NCBI RefSeq assembly: GCF_002995495.1
Contig: NZ_PVZV01000002.1
Coordinates: forward strand, 806,001 to 870,000
DNA: 64,000 nt
Reading direction: 5' to 3'
Source of the DNA: Actinocorallia populi
GTDB lineage: Bacteria; Actinomycetota; Actinomycetes; Streptosporangiales; Streptosporangiaceae
The notes beneath the pieces are model-generated. The model ran no database searches, had not been told where the DNA came from, and saw only the letters and a list, made by a program, of their open reading frames with translations. Below, in pieces: positions 36,266 to 46,204 of this stretch (positions are counted from its first letter, which is position 1; each line of letters begins with the position of its first letter). Position numbers and translations under genes: made by a program.

Positions 36266-37579
36266 ATGAAGCCCATCAGACCCCTCATAGCCCTGGCGCT
36301 CCCCGCGGTCCTGGCCGCCGGATGCGCGTCGGGCGGCGCCCCCCAGGCCGCCCCCGAGAAGAAGGCCCCGATCGTCATCGACACGGAGGCCAGCGGCCGG
36401 GACGTCTACACCGAAGAAGTCCCCCCCGAGCCGATGGCCGTCCAGGCCGAGCCCGCCGGTCCCGAGGCGGAGCCCCCCGCGTCCGAGCCGGTCACCGGCC
36501 CGGCGGGCCAGATGGAGGACGACACCACCTCCTCGCGCACCGCCCGCCCCGCCGCCCCGGTCGGCACCAGCGGCGGCAAGGTCGTCTACAACATGAAGCC
36601 GCCGAAGAACTTCAAGCGCTACAACGCCCCCGGCGCCTACAACGTCAACAAGCTGATCTACCCCCGGCGGGAGATCTTCGGCGTCTTCACCGACCAGGCG
36701 CGCAACCAGATCGCGGACCGCAGGGCGCTGGGCCGCAAGGTCGGCATGCAGCCGAACATGATCAAGAGCTTCTACAACTGGGGCAACGGCTTCGACCCCA
36801 ACTGGGCGCAGCAGATCTGGGCGCAGGGCGCGATCCCGCAGTACGAGCTCGAGATGACCGACCCCAACGCGGCGACCATCGCCCAGGTGGCGGGGGGCGA
36901 GCACGACGAGTTCATCCGCGCCCTGGCCCAGGGCATCCGCCAGGCCAACGTGCCGGTCGTCTTCAGCCCGTGGCACGAGATGAACGGCGACTGGTACGCC
37001 TGGGGCTACTGCGGGACGAGGTCCAAGCCGGAGTCCAACGCCTGCCAGGTGAAGAACAAGCCGAGCGACTTCCGGGCCGCCTGGCGCCGCATGCACGACA
37101 TCTTCAAGGCCGAGGGCGCCACGAACGCCATCTGGCTCTGGCAGACCAACCAGGTCGGCGCCCGGCCGCAGGTGGGCCTGAAGCAGTTCTACCCCGGCAA
37201 CTCCTACGTGGACTGGCTCGGCACGGTGGGCTACTACTACGGCGAGAAGGGCTGGTACCGCACCTTCAACGAGGTCTTCATGCCGACCATCCGCGCGCTC
37301 AAGAAGATCTCCAACAAGCCGATCTTCATTCCCGAGATGGGCATGGACAACTACAACCGTCCCAAGGACATCTACAACTTCCTCTACAACGTGGCGAAGC
37401 GTTCGGACGTCATCGGCTTCCTGTGGTTCAGCTACAACAAGCCGACGGAGATAGACTTCCGCATCGACCGGAACGCCGCGTCGACCCGCGCCTTCAAGAA
37501 GTACATCCACAAGGCGGCCTTCGGCTTCCACCCCAGGACGCCGCAGAAGATGAAGTACAACGCCAGGACCCACAAGTAA
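36266..37579 (+). CDS. GH26-like glycosidase lipoprotein with long linker (second of three)
   Basis: The 437-residue lipoprotein has a lipobox LAAGC (Cys20), a Pro/Glu/Ala-rich linker of about 90 residues, and a GH26-like domain with acid/base Glu238 in [16 protein letters not shown] and nucleophile Glu357 in IFIPEMGMD. The linker would lift the catalytic domain away from the membrane, perhaps through the peptidoglycan. It shares the layout of the 33490 and 38423 genes but is clearly diverged, so the three are old duplicates. Confidence 0.82.
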   Translation: MKPIRPLIALALPAVLAAGCASGGAPQAAPEKKAPIVIDTEASGRDVYTEEVPPEPMAVQAEPAGPEAEPPASEPVTGPAGQMEDDTTSSRTARPAAPVGTSGGKVVYNMKPPKNFKRYNAPGAYNVNKLIYPRREIFGVFTDQARNQIADRRALGRKVGMQPNMIKSFYNWGNGFDPNWAQQIWAQGAIPQYELEMTDPNAATIAQVAGGEHDEFIRALAQGIRQANVPVVFSPWHEMNGDWYAWGYCGTRSKPESNACQVKNKPSDFRAAWRRMHDIFKAEGATNAIWLWQTNQVGARPQVGLKQFYPGNSYVDWLGTVGYYYGEKGWYRTFNEVFMPTIRALKKISNKPIFIPEMGMDNYNRPKDIYNFLYNVAKRSDVIGFLWFSYNKPTEIDFRIDRNAASTRAFKKYIHKAAFGFHPRTPQKMKYNARTHK

Positions 37580-37604
37580 CTCTCGCCAGGTGAGGAGGGC
37601 AGGC

Positions 37605-38351
37605 ATGAGCGCCCCCGAACCGCTCGGACGCGTGGTCGTGGTGATCCCGACCTACAACGAGCGGCTCAACCTCCCGCTGATCGTGCAGCGGGTCAGGGCG
37701 GCGACGCCCGATGCCGACGTGCTGGTCGTCGACGACAACAGCCCGGACGGCACCGGGGACCTGGCCGACTCACTGGCGGCCGAGGACGGGCAGGTGCACG
37801 TGCTGCACCGCACGGCCAAGGACGGGCTGGGCGCGGCGTACATCGCCGGGTTCCGCTGGGCCCTGGACCGCGGTTATGACGTCATCGTGGAGATGGACGC
37901 CGACGGCTCTCACCGGCCCGAGGAACTGTCCCTGCTCCTGGCGGCGCTGCGTGACGCGGACCTGGCCATCGGTTCGCGGTGGGTGCGCGGCGGCAAGGTG
38001 CACAACTGGCCGATGTCCCGCGAGGTGCTCTCTCGCGGCGGCAACACCTACGCCAGGCTCATGCTCGGCATCCCCCTGCACGACGCCACCGCTGGCTATC
38101 GTGCGTTCCGCAGCACCGCGCTGGAGAAGATCGGTCTCGACGAGGTCGACTCCCGCGGGTACTGCTTCCAGATCGACATGGCGTTGCGGGCCGTCCGTGC
38201 CGGCCTGCACGTCGTGGAGGTCCCGATCAACTTCGTCGAGCGCGAGCTCGGCGTCAGCAAGATGAACGGCAACATCGTGGCCGAGGCGATGTGGCGGGTG
38301 ACCCGATGGGGCGTCCGCGGCAGGCTCGGCGCGAAGGACCCCCGCTCCTAG
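37605..38351 (+). CDS. Polyprenol monophosphomannose synthase
   Basis: The 248-residue soluble GT2 protein has [43 protein letters not shown] (metal-binding DAD), [14 protein letters not shown], and [10 protein letters not shown]. These match bacterial dolichol/polyprenol-phosphate-mannose synthases (Ppm1 catalytic domain), which transfer mannose from GDP-mannose to polyprenyl phosphate. It would feed GT-C enzymes such as the one at 34652. No membrane tail is seen. ATG 37605 follows GAGGAGGGCAGGC. It lies between the second and third GH26-like genes. Confidence 0.88.
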   Translation: MSAPEPLGRVVVVIPTYNERLNLPLIVQRVRAATPDADVLVVDDNSPDGTGDLADSLAAEDGQVHVLHRTAKDGLGAAYIAGFRWALDRGYDVIVEMDADGSHRPEELSLLLAALRDADLAIGSRWVRGGKVHNWPMSREVLSRGGNTYARLMLGIPLHDATAGYRAFRSTALEKIGLDEVDSRGYCFQIDMALRAVRAGLHVVEVPINFVERELGVSKMNGNIVAEAMWRVTRWGVRGRLGAKDPRS

Positions 38352-38422
38352 GGGCAGCGGCCCCGGATCCCCCCACCAGACCCCCGCCCCCGACCAGCCC
38401 ACCCGATCGGCCTGGAGGCCTG

Positions 38423-39430
38423 ATGAAGTTCCGGTATCTCGCGGCAACGGCGTTGCCGCTCGCGCTCGTCACCGGGTGCTCGTCGAGTGAGGGCCCGGTG
38501 AGCGCCCCCGCCACGACGCCCGCCGCGCAGGCCACGGAAGCGCACCCGCCGGGAAGGACCGGCGGGCAGGACACCGAGACGGCCCGCGCGCCCAAGCGCG
38601 ACTACCTCGGCATCTATGTCGAGGGCAAGTACAAGAACAAGCCGGGCCCGCAGGCGAACCTCTTCAAGAAGAGGGTGGGGCGCAAGCCGAACATCGCCAA
38701 GTTCTTCCACGCCTGGCCCTCGGGCTTCCCGGCGGACTGGGCGAAGGCGGCGTGGAAGGCCGGCGCGCTGCCGCAGCTGGAGATCGAGCCGCACGGCGTC
38801 GGCACGATCGAGGCGATCGCCGACGGCGAGAGCGACGACGTCATCCGCACCTACGCCCAGCAGGTCAAGGCCGCCGGGGTCCCGATCTCGATCAGCTTCG
38901 CGCACGAGATGAACGGCTACTGGTACGACTGGGGCACCAAGAACACCAAGCCCGCGACGTTCGTGAAGGCGTGGCGCCACATGCACGACCTCTTCGAGGA
39001 GGAGGGCGCCACCGACGTCAAGTGGCTGTGGACGCCGAACGTCGTCTACCCGATGCCGAAGGTCAAGCTCAAGCAGTACTACCCGGGCAACGCCTACGTC
39101 GACTGGGTGGGCGTGATCGGCTACTACCGCAAGAACCAGAAGACCCCGACCTTCAAGTGGATCTTCGAGCCGACGATCAAGCAGATCAAGAAGTTCTCCA
39201 AGAAGCCGATCCTCATCGCCGAGACGGGCGTCCAGACGGGTCCGGGCCGTGACAAGAAGATCACGGAACTGGTCAAGACGGTCGCTAAGCGTAAGGACAT
39301 CATCGGTCTCATCTGGTTCAACATGGACAAGAGGAAGACCGAGAAGGCGGATTACCGTCTGGAAGCCAACAAGTCGTCGCTGAAGACGTTCCGCTCCCTC
39401 GTCACCAAGTACTCTTTCGGTCGCTCCTGA
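38423..39430 (+). CDS. GH26-like glycosidase lipoprotein (third of three)
   Basis: The 335-residue lipoprotein has a lipobox VTGC (Cys19), a Thr/Pro/Ala-rich linker of about 35 residues, and a compact GH26-like domain. The acid/base is Glu162 (SFAHEMNGYWYDWG) and the nucleophile Glu267 (PILIAETGV). Substrate-cleft aromatic residues (HAWPSGFPADW) are visible. It is the smallest of the three. ATG 38423 is preceded by TGGAGGCC. Confidence 0.82.
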   Translation: MKFRYLAATALPLALVTGCSSSEGPVSAPATTPAAQATEAHPPGRTGGQDTETARAPKRDYLGIYVEGKYKNKPGPQANLFKKRVGRKPNIAKFFHAWPSGFPADWAKAAWKAGALPQLEIEPHGVGTIEAIADGESDDVIRTYAQQVKAAGVPISISFAHEMNGYWYDWGTKNTKPATFVKAWRHMHDLFEEEGATDVKWLWTPNVVYPMPKVKLKQYYPGNAYVDWVGVIGYYRKNQKTPTFKWIFEPTIKQIKKFSKKPILIAETGVQTGPGRDKKITELVKTVAKRKDIIGLIWFNMDKRKTEKADYRLEANKSSLKTFRSLVTKYSFGRS

Positions 39431-39451
39431 CGATCGAGAGAGAATGACCAC

Positions 39452-40576
39452 ATGACCGAGCTGCTGCGGCTGGACAACCCGATACGGACCTACGACTGGG
39501 GTTCTCGCGACGTCCTGGCGGGGCTGCTCGGCAGGCCGGCGCCCAGCGCCGGTCCGGAGGCCGAACTGTGGATCGGCGCGCACCCCGGCGATCCGTCCCG
39601 GATCGCCGGGGAGGGCTCGCTGCTGGAGCGCATCGACCGTGACCCGCTCCGGATGCTCGGTCCCGGAGTCGACCGCCTGCCCTTCCTGCTGAAGGTGCTG
39701 GCGGTCGACGCCCCGCTGTCCCTGCAGGTGCACCCGGACGGCGGGCAGGCGGCCGAGGGGTTCGCGCGGGAGGAGTCGTGCGGGCTCCCCGCGGGCGACC
39801 CCAAGCGCTGCTACCACGACGACTGGCCGAAGCCGGAGCTCGTCTACGCGGTCACCGACTTCGAGGCGCTGTGCGGGTTCCGCCCGGTCGCGGCGGCGGC
39901 CGAGGGGCTGCGCGCGCTGGGCGGCCCCCGGCTGGCCGAGGTGGCGCGGGTGGCGGAGTCCGGCGGCCCGCGCGAGGCGCTGGAGCTGTTGTCGAACTGG
40001 CCCGCGCACGACCGCGCCGACCTCGTCGGCGAGGTGCTCGCGGGCGGCGGCTGGATGGAGCTGCTGGCCCGCCGCTATCCCCAGGACCCCGGCGTGGTCA
40101 CCGCGCTGCTGCTCAACCGGGTCGTGCTGCGGCCCGGCCAGGCGCTGTTCGCCAGGCCCCGCACCATCCACGCCTACCTGCGGGGCACGGGCGTGGAGAT
40201 CATGGCCAGTTCCGACAACGTGCTGCGCGGCGGCCTGACCCCCAAGCACATCGACCTGCCCGAGCTGCTCACCGTCACCGACTTCACCCCGGGCCTGCCG
40301 GAACTGGTCTCCCCGGTGCCGATGGCCGGGGGAGAGGACCTCTACCCGGCGCCGGTCACCCAGTTCCAGCTGACCCGGTTGCGGCCCGCTCCGGCGGTGG
40401 AGGCGGCCGAGCCGGGGCCGGGAGCGCTGCTGTGCCTGGAGGGCGAGCTGACGGTGGAGCGCGGCGCGTGCCGCGAGCGGCTGCGCAGCGGCGAGGCGCT
40501 CTTCATCCCGCACCAGGGCGGTCCGCTGCGGGTCACCGGGAACGGTCTGGGTTTCCGCGCGGCGGTGCCCTGCTGA
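39452..40576 (+). CDS. manA: Mannose-6-phosphate isomerase, class I
   Basis: The 374-residue enzyme matches type I phosphomannose isomerase. It starts LLRLDNPIRTYDWGSRDVLAGLLG, has the zinc-binding LSLQVHPDGGQA, the DDWPKPELVYAVTDFEALCGF glutamate, and the RTIHAYLRGTGVEIMASSDNVLRGGLTPKHI region with the last histidine. It interconverts fructose-6-P and mannose-6-P, the first step to GDP-mannose. Its place at the end of the synthase/GH26 unit points to mannose as the needed sugar. Confidence 0.93.
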   Translation: MTELLRLDNPIRTYDWGSRDVLAGLLGRPAPSAGPEAELWIGAHPGDPSRIAGEGSLLERIDRDPLRMLGPGVDRLPFLLKVLAVDAPLSLQVHPDGGQAAEGFAREESCGLPAGDPKRCYHDDWPKPELVYAVTDFEALCGFRPVAAAAEGLRALGGPRLAEVARVAESGGPREALELLSNWPAHDRADLVGEVLAGGGWMELLARRYPQDPGVVTALLLNRVVLRPGQALFARPRTIHAYLRGTGVEIMASSDNVLRGGLTPKHIDLPELLTVTDFTPGLPELVSPVPMAGGEDLYPAPVTQFQLTRLRPAPAVEAAEPGPGALLCLEGELTVERGACRERLRSGEALFIPHQGGPLRVTGNGLGFRAAVPC

Positions 40577-40768
40577 TCGCCTCAGCGGCCTGACGAGGGA
40601 TTTGACGAATTCGTGTCCTCGCCGTGATCTGTTGCATTCGGGACACGTTCTACAGCCTGTCGTTGAGCCGCTGGTAACATCCGTTTCATTGATAAATCCG
40701 GCACCAGGGTCTTCCCGGGTGCGGCTCTTGCGCCGAACGCCTACGTATCCCACGTAGTGCTCAGGATG

Positions 40769-40782
40769 GTGACTGGCGTCAC
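40769..40782 (+). promoter_or_regulatory. CRP-like palindrome upstream of the oxidase operon
   Basis: GTGACTGGCGTCAC is a GTGA-N6-TCAC site (flanks G and A, nine of ten matches to TGTGA-N6-TCACA) and also fits GTG-N6-GNCAC. A CATAAT at 40798 lies where a -10 element would be. The rest of the 40577-41065 spacer holds a CTACGT-N5-ACGTAG palindrome at 40741 and a short AAGCG/CGCTT hairpin followed by T's at 40846-40864, giving a leader of about 255 bases. Confidence 0.5.
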
Positions 40783-41065
40783 ATTCTGGGGTCGGATCAT
40801 AATATTTGCCCGTTCACGACAACCTTGGGCCCACTTCGCGCATCTAAGCGGCGTGGCGCTTTTTGGTTCTGAAGGGCATGGAGCGTCGTTTGGGATCCAC
40901 GGCAGATCGAAGGGGGTAGCCGGCTGTGTTCTCCGGTGTCGGCGAGCAGCAGGTCAGCGTGCTGACCGGTCCGAAGGTCGAGCCGTGGGCCGGTACATGC
41001 CCTTCGTCGTCCGCTAGGCGCGGATGCCGTCCGCTGCCGCCCCGTTCCATGTCGGGTGATGAGTT

Positions 41066-41557
41066 TTGACACGCAACAAGATCATCGCGTTCGTCGCCGC
41101 GGGAGTCCTGGCCGTGGCCGCCATCGTCGGCGGCGTCGTCCTGTTCCGCGGCGGAGGCGATGACGACAAGTCCGCCGACGCCAAGAAGACGGTGAAGGTC
41201 GAGGAGGTGCCGGCCGAGAGGCTCCCGGGGGAGACCGAGACCGCCGAACCCGAGCCGCTCGCCCCCGAGGTCGACATGACGACCCCTGCCGCGCAGCCCT
41301 CCTCCTCTTCCTCCTCCGCGCCTTCGCCCGGCGTCGACGACGCCACCGACACCCTCGCGGTGCCCGAGAACGTCGACGGATGCGATCACGCCTACGGCGC
41401 CACCATATGCGTTCCCTGGTCCTTCCCCTCCGCGGTCGACACGCAGAAGGAGAAGTGCGCCTGGCTCAAGCAGCGCGGCTTCGACCACCTGCCCGTCCCC
41501 GGCCGCGACCGGCACGGATTGGACCCGGACAAAAACAAGATGGCTTGCGACAACTGA
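41066..41557 (+). CDS. Membrane-anchored protein with small cysteine-containing C-terminal domain
   Basis: The 163-residue protein starts (TTG) with a membrane anchor (IIAFVAAGVLAVAAIVGGVVLF), followed by an acidic Glu/Pro/Ser-rich linker, and a C-terminal domain of about 60 residues with three cysteines (DGCDHAYGATICVPW, EKCAWL) and a final LDPDKNKMACDN. The last motif resembles the Asp-rich, cysteine-containing end of excalibur domains. The outer domain may bind calcium or cell wall. It is the first gene before the oxidases, 24 bases ahead of the first one, so it is likely co-transcribed. Confidence 0.7.
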   Translation: MTRNKIIAFVAAGVLAVAAIVGGVVLFRGGGDDDKSADAKKTVKVEEVPAERLPGETETAEPEPLAPEVDMTTPAAQPSSSSSSAPSPGVDDATDTLAVPENVDGCDHAYGATICVPWSFPSAVDTQKEKCAWLKQRGFDHLPVPGRDRHGLDPDKNKMACDN

Positions 41558-41581
41558 ACGTTTGGTTGGGGGTTTCCACCA

Positions 41582-43792
41582 ATGAAGTTCCAGCGCTCCA
41601 AGGCCGCAGCGGTACTGTGCGCCTCCGTTATGGGAGCGACCGTCCTTCCGGGTCTGGCCTCGTCGGCCATGGCCGCGCCGACCGGGAAGGTGCAGAACCC
41701 GGGTTTCGAGAAGGCCAAGGGAGGTTTCCCCTCCTGTTGGACCCGTTTCACCACCGGTAACAACGCCGGCACCATCGACCCGGTGAACGACGGCCGCAGC
41801 AAGCGCGGCGTCGCGGTGAACGTGACCCAGTACGCCAGCGGTGCCAAGGCCGTGGTGCAGACGGCGGGCTGCGCGCTCAAGGTGCAGCAGGGCCGCCGCT
41901 ACGACCTCGAGCTGTCCTACAAGAGCACCTCCGGCAAGGTCGCCGTGATGCTCTTCCGGCAGAAGGCCAACGGCAAGTGGGTGAAGTGGAAGTACATGCC
42001 CTACCTGCCGGCCTCCAGGAAGTTCCGCCTGGCGGTGGCGCGCACCCCGGCCGTGCCCAAGGGCACCAAGGCCGTGCGGTTCGCCATGGGGCTGGCCGAC
42101 GTCGGCCGCCTGGTGACCGACAACTACAAGTTCAAGGCGGCCAGCGGCAAGGCCCGCTGCGTGGGTTCGGAGTGCACCAAGGGCCACTGGGTCGTGAACG
42201 ACTTCGGCAACGGGGGCGTGCGCGCGATCCACAGCGTGATGCTGCACAACGGCAAGGTCCTGCTCATCGCGGGCTCCGGCAACGGCAACAACCGCTTCAA
42301 CCGCGGTGAGTTCGTGACCTGGCTGTACAACCCGAAGAACAACAAGTTCAAGAGCATCCCGACGCCGTACGACATGTTCTGCGCCGGCCACGTGCAGCTC
42401 CCCGACGGCCGGGTGCTCGTCATGAGCGGCACCGAGGAGTACGCGCAGTACAACGCCGCCGGCCAGGAGACGCTGGGCTGGATCGGGTCGAAGAAGTCCT
42501 ACATCTTCAACCCCAAGACCGAGCAGTACCAGCCGGCCAACGACCTCATCGACGGCCACTGGTACCCGTCGGCGACGGCGCTGGGCAACGGCGACGTCTA
42601 CTCCGTCGGCGGCTACGCGGCCGAGCGCACCGCGCAGGGCGGCAACAAGATCTCGCTGGTGGCCGAGCGCTTCTCCTGGAGGCAGGGGCGCTGGCTGAAC
42701 GCCAACGAGGTCGCCCAGCCGAACATCAACTGGGCCACCTACCCGTCGCTGATCCTCACCGGCGGCGGCCAGCTGTTCTACAACGGCAGCAGCGTCTTCG
42801 GCCACCCGGTGTACGGCAACGGCGACCTGCGCGGTCCCGGCTTCCTCAACCCCAACACCGGGGCCTGGCGCGCGCTCGGGAACAACGGCGGGCTGCGCAA
42901 GCCCAAGTCGCGTGACATGTCGGCCTCCCTGCTGCTGCCCCCGGCGCAGGACCAGCGGGTCATGGTCATCGGCGGCAAGAACTTCTCGGGCGACCCCAAC
43001 GACCCCGAGGCCGGCCAGAACGCCATCCGCGACACCGACGTCATCGACCTGAAGCGCAAGCTGAAGGCCCGCTTCCAGCCGGGTCCGAACCTCAACCAGG
43101 GTCCGGTGAACGTCGGCGGCATGGAGCCCGCCAACCAGCAGTTCGTGCCGCAGCAGGGCAACTCCGGCAAGACGTACGTGTCGGCGGTGATCCTGCCCGA
43201 CGGCACCGTCTTCGAGACCGGCGGTTCGCAGACCGCGCGCTTCGAGCACGTGCACGAGGCGTCGATCCTCAACCCGCGCAACAAGAAGCCGTCCCAGATG
43301 AAGTGGAAGAAGGTCGCGGCCGACCCGGTGTCGCGCACCTACCACAGCACGGCGGTCCTGCTGGACGACGGCCGGGTCCTGACGGCCGGCAGCAACCCCG
43401 GCAACCTGGGCGCGGACGGTGACAGCTACTACGACACCCGCATCTCCATCTACTACCCGCCGTACATGTACAAGGACAACGCCGGCCGGCCGAAGATCAC
43501 CGCGCTGCCCAAGCGGGGCGGCAAGAAGCTGGGCTGGAGCTACGGCTCCAAGCCGGTGATCAAGGCCGACAGCAGGGTGGTCCGAGCCTCCCTGATCCGC
43601 CCGGTCGCGGTGACCCACTCCTCCGACCCCAACCAGCGGTCGGTGGACCTGCCGGTCAGGTCGCTGGGCGGCGGCCGGTACCAGCTGGGCGTGACCAAGA
43701 ACCCCAACATGGCGCCCCCCGGCTGGTACATGCTCAACATCGTGGACGGCTCCGGCATCCCCTCCGCCTCGAAGTGGATTCACCTCGGCTGA
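41582..43792 (+). CDS. GlxA-type copper-radical oxidase, copy 1
   Basis: The 736-residue secreted enzyme has a signal peptide (ends SSAMA-A), an N-terminal beta domain (residues 35-200, VQNPGFEK to CVGSECTKGHW) and a kelch propeller of the galactose/glyoxal oxidase family. All copper-site residues are present: Cys267 (PYDMFCAGH), which crosslinks Tyr328 (DGHWYPSAT); Tyr587 and His588 (VSRTYHST); and His679 (VAVTHSSDPNQ). It should oxidise sugar hydroxyls or aldehydes with O2, giving H2O2. In Streptomyces, GlxA works with CslA in glycan deposition. It ends in a strong terminator. Confidence 0.88.
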   Translation: MKFQRSKAAAVLCASVMGATVLPGLASSAMAAPTGKVQNPGFEKAKGGFPSCWTRFTTGNNAGTIDPVNDGRSKRGVAVNVTQYASGAKAVVQTAGCALKVQQGRRYDLELSYKSTSGKVAVMLFRQKANGKWVKWKYMPYLPASRKFRLAVARTPAVPKGTKAVRFAMGLADVGRLVTDNYKFKAASGKARCVGSECTKGHWVVNDFGNGGVRAIHSVMLHNGKVLLIAGSGNGNNRFNRGEFVTWLYNPKNNKFKSIPTPYDMFCAGHVQLPDGRVLVMSGTEEYAQYNAAGQETLGWIGSKKSYIFNPKTEQYQPANDLIDGHWYPSATALGNGDVYSVGGYAAERTAQGGNKISLVAERFSWRQGRWLNANEVAQPNINWATYPSLILTGGGQLFYNGSSVFGHPVYGNGDLRGPGFLNPNTGAWRALGNNGGLRKPKSRDMSASLLLPPAQDQRVMVIGGKNFSGDPNDPEAGQNAIRDTDVIDLKRKLKARFQPGPNLNQGPVNVGGMEPANQQFVPQQGNSGKTYVSAVILPDGTVFETGGSQTARFEHVHEASILNPRNKKPSQMKWKKVAADPVSRTYHSTAVLLDDGRVLTAGSNPGNLGADGDSYYDTRISIYYPPYMYKDNAGRPKITALPKRGGKKLGWSYGSKPVIKADSRVVRASLIRPVAVTHSSDPNQRSVDLPVRSLGGGRYQLGVTKNPNMAPPGWYMLNIVDGSGIPSASKWIHLG

Positions 43793-43824
43793 AACACGGC
43801 AAAACGGTCATTAATTGACCTACT

Positions 43825-43862
43825 GCGCCATTCATGCATTAAGCATGAATGGCGCTTTTTTT
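43825..43862 (+). terminator. Canonical intrinsic terminator after oxidase copy 1
   Basis: A perfect 13-bp stem (GCGCCATTCATGC and its complement) with an ATTAA loop is followed by seven T's. A long U-tract is rare in this GC-rich window. It separates copy 1 from copy 2, so copies 2 and 3 probably have their own promoter in 43863-43981. Confidence 0.93.
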
Positions 43863-43981
43863 ATTCCGCATGCAAGGTCGGAGTCCGGTTCTCTGGCGGT
43901 AATGAGTTTTAGCCCGCATGGTTGGGATCAGTAGTTAAACAAGGTCGCTTGCGATGACTGACCGTGTTGGGAGAGTAGGCG

Positions 43982-46147
43982 ATGAAATTCCGACGCTCCA
44001 GGACATCCGTCGTGCTGGGCGCGTCCCTGCTGGGGACGGCGATCCTGCCGGGGTCGGCCGACCCGGCCCTGTCCGAACCCGCGGCGCGCGTCCAGAACCC
44101 CGGCTTCGAACGGCTCTCCGGCGGGTTCCCCGCGTGCTGGACCCGGCTGGCCGCCGGGGGCGCCAAGGGCCGGGTGCGGGCGGTGGACCGGCGGGGCGGG
44201 CGCGCGGTGGAGGTGAAGGTCACCCGGCACGTCCGCGGGGTCCTGGCCGCCGTCCAGAAACCGGACTGCGCCGTCAAGGTGCGACCGGGCGGGCGCTACG
44301 ACCTGGGACTGTCCTACCGGAGCACCTCGGGAAAGGTCCGGGTCGTGCTGCTGCGCCGGAAGGGCGACCGGTGGGTGCGCTGGCACTCCTTCCCCCTCCT
44401 GCCGGGTTCGAAGAAGGACAGGGCGGCGTCCCTGCGCACGCCCGTCGTGCCGGAGGGCATCCGGGAGGTCCGGGTCGGGATCGGCCTGGAGGGCAGGGGG
44501 ACGCTGGTCACCGACGACCACGGGATGCGGCCGGCCCGGGGGAGGGCCCGCTGCACCGGCCCCGAGTGCGCCAAGGGCCACTGGACCGTGCACGGCTTCG
44601 GCGACGGGGGCGTGCGCGCGATCCACAGCGTGCTGCTGCACAGCGGCAAGGTCCTGCTCATCGCCGGTTCCGGCAACAGCTCCAAACGCTTCAAGAAAGG
44701 CCGGTTCGTCACGAAGGTCTACGACCCGGGGAACAACACGTTCAAGAGCGTCCCGACGCCGTACGACATGTTCTGCGCCGGCCACGTGCAGCTGCCGGAC
44801 GGCCGGGTGCTCGTGGTCAGCGGCACCGCCGCGTACGCCAGGAACGAGGAGGGGCGGACGGCCACCGGCTGGACCGGGTCGCGCAAGTCCTACGTCTTCG
44901 ATCCGCGGACCGAGCGCTACACCAGGGTCAACGACCTGAACGACGGCCACTGGTACCCGTCGGCGACGGCGCTGGCCAACGGCGACGTCTATGCCGCGGG
45001 AGGCTACGCGGCGACCCTCACCGAGAACGGCGCCAACCGGGTCTCGACGGTCGCCGAACGCTTCTCGTGGCGGGAGGGCCGCTGGCTGGACGAGGCCGAG
45101 ATCGCCCAGCCCGGCATCAACTGGGCCACCTACCCGTCCCTGATCCTCGCGGGCAACGGCCATCTCTTCTACAGCGGCACCAGCGTCTTCGGCCACCCGC
45201 TGAACGCCGACGGCTCGCTGCGCGGTCCGGGCTTCCTCGATCCGGACACCGGCGGCTGGCTTCCGCTGGCGGACGACGGGGGACTGCGGCAGCCCGAGGC
45301 GCGCGACATGTCGGCCAGCCTGCTGCTGCCCCCGGCGCAGGACCAGCGGGTCATGGTCGCCGGCGGCAAGGACTTCTCCGCCACCGGCAAGTACGCGATC
45401 CGCCGGACCGACGTCATCGACCTGAAGAAGGGAGCGGACGCCCGGTACGAGGCGGGCCCGGACCTGCCGCGCGGCCGGGTCAACATGGGCGGGGTGAAGG
45501 AGGGCATGCAGCGTTTCAGGCCGCAGCCCGCCAAGGCAGGCAAGACGTACGTGTCGGCGGTGATCCTGCCCGACGGCACCGTCCTGGAGACCGGAGGCTC
45601 CCAGCGGGTGCGCCTGGAGCACGTCCACGAGGCCTCGATCCTCGACCCCGAGGGCAAGGCGCCCTCCCGCATGAAGTGGAGACCGGTCGCCGCGGACCCG
45701 GTGTCGCGGACCTACCACAACACCGCCGTCCTGCTCCCGGACGGCCGGGTGCTGGCCGCGGGCAGCAACCCCGGCAACGCGGGCCCGGACGGCGAGAGCT
45801 ACTTCGACACCCGCATCTCGATCTACCACCCGCCGTACCTGTACAAGGAGGGCGGCGCGCGGCCGCGGATCACCGCGGTGCCCAAGGGCTGGTCCTACGG
45901 CTCCCGACCGGTCATCACCACCGACACCGCGATCACCGGGGCGGCACTGGTGCGTCCGGTCGCGGTGACCCACTCCTCCGACCCCAACCAGCGGCTGGTC
46001 CGGCTGCCGGTGAGCCCGCTGGGCGGCGGCAGGTACCGCCTTCAGATGGACAGGCGCCCGGCCATGGCGCCGCCCGGCTGGTACATGCTGTTCGTCACCA
46101 CGAAGAGCGGCGTTCCCTCACCCGCGCAGTGGGTGCACCTGAATTGA
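43982..46147 (+). CDS. GlxA-type copper-radical oxidase, copy 2 (diverged)
   Basis: The 721-residue paralog keeps the signal peptide, N-terminal domain (VQNPGFERLSGGFPACWTR) and propeller, and all copper ligands: Cys in PYDMFCAGH, Tyr in DGHWYPSAT, Tyr-His in VSRTYHNT and His in VAVTHSSD. It differs most from the other two copies in the N-terminal domain, where it is rich in Arg and Gly, so its binding target may differ. It ends 57 bases before copy 3. Confidence 0.87.
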   Translation: MKFRRSRTSVVLGASLLGTAILPGSADPALSEPAARVQNPGFERLSGGFPACWTRLAAGGAKGRVRAVDRRGGRAVEVKVTRHVRGVLAAVQKPDCAVKVRPGGRYDLGLSYRSTSGKVRVVLLRRKGDRWVRWHSFPLLPGSKKDRAASLRTPVVPEGIREVRVGIGLEGRGTLVTDDHGMRPARGRARCTGPECAKGHWTVHGFGDGGVRAIHSVLLHSGKVLLIAGSGNSSKRFKKGRFVTKVYDPGNNTFKSVPTPYDMFCAGHVQLPDGRVLVVSGTAAYARNEEGRTATGWTGSRKSYVFDPRTERYTRVNDLNDGHWYPSATALANGDVYAAGGYAATLTENGANRVSTVAERFSWREGRWLDEAEIAQPGINWATYPSLILAGNGHLFYSGTSVFGHPLNADGSLRGPGFLDPDTGGWLPLADDGGLRQPEARDMSASLLLPPAQDQRVMVAGGKDFSATGKYAIRRTDVIDLKKGADARYEAGPDLPRGRVNMGGVKEGMQRFRPQPAKAGKTYVSAVILPDGTVLETGGSQRVRLEHVHEASILDPEGKAPSRMKWRPVAADPVSRTYHNTAVLLPDGRVLAAGSNPGNAGPDGESYFDTRISIYHPPYLYKEGGARPRITAVPKGWSYGSRPVITTDTAITGAALVRPVAVTHSSDPNQRLVRLPVSPLGGGRYRLQMDRRPAMAPPGWYMLFVTTKSGVPSPAQWVHLN

Positions 46148-46204
46148 GATCAAACGGTTATCTGGGGTGTCCGACTTGTTTTTCGGATGAGGTATCCATG
46201 CCGC

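Noticed and set aside
40844-43783. 979-residue minus-strand frame across the first oxidase
   Set aside because: Antisense of the oxidase; the same shadow recurs opposite copies 2 and 3.
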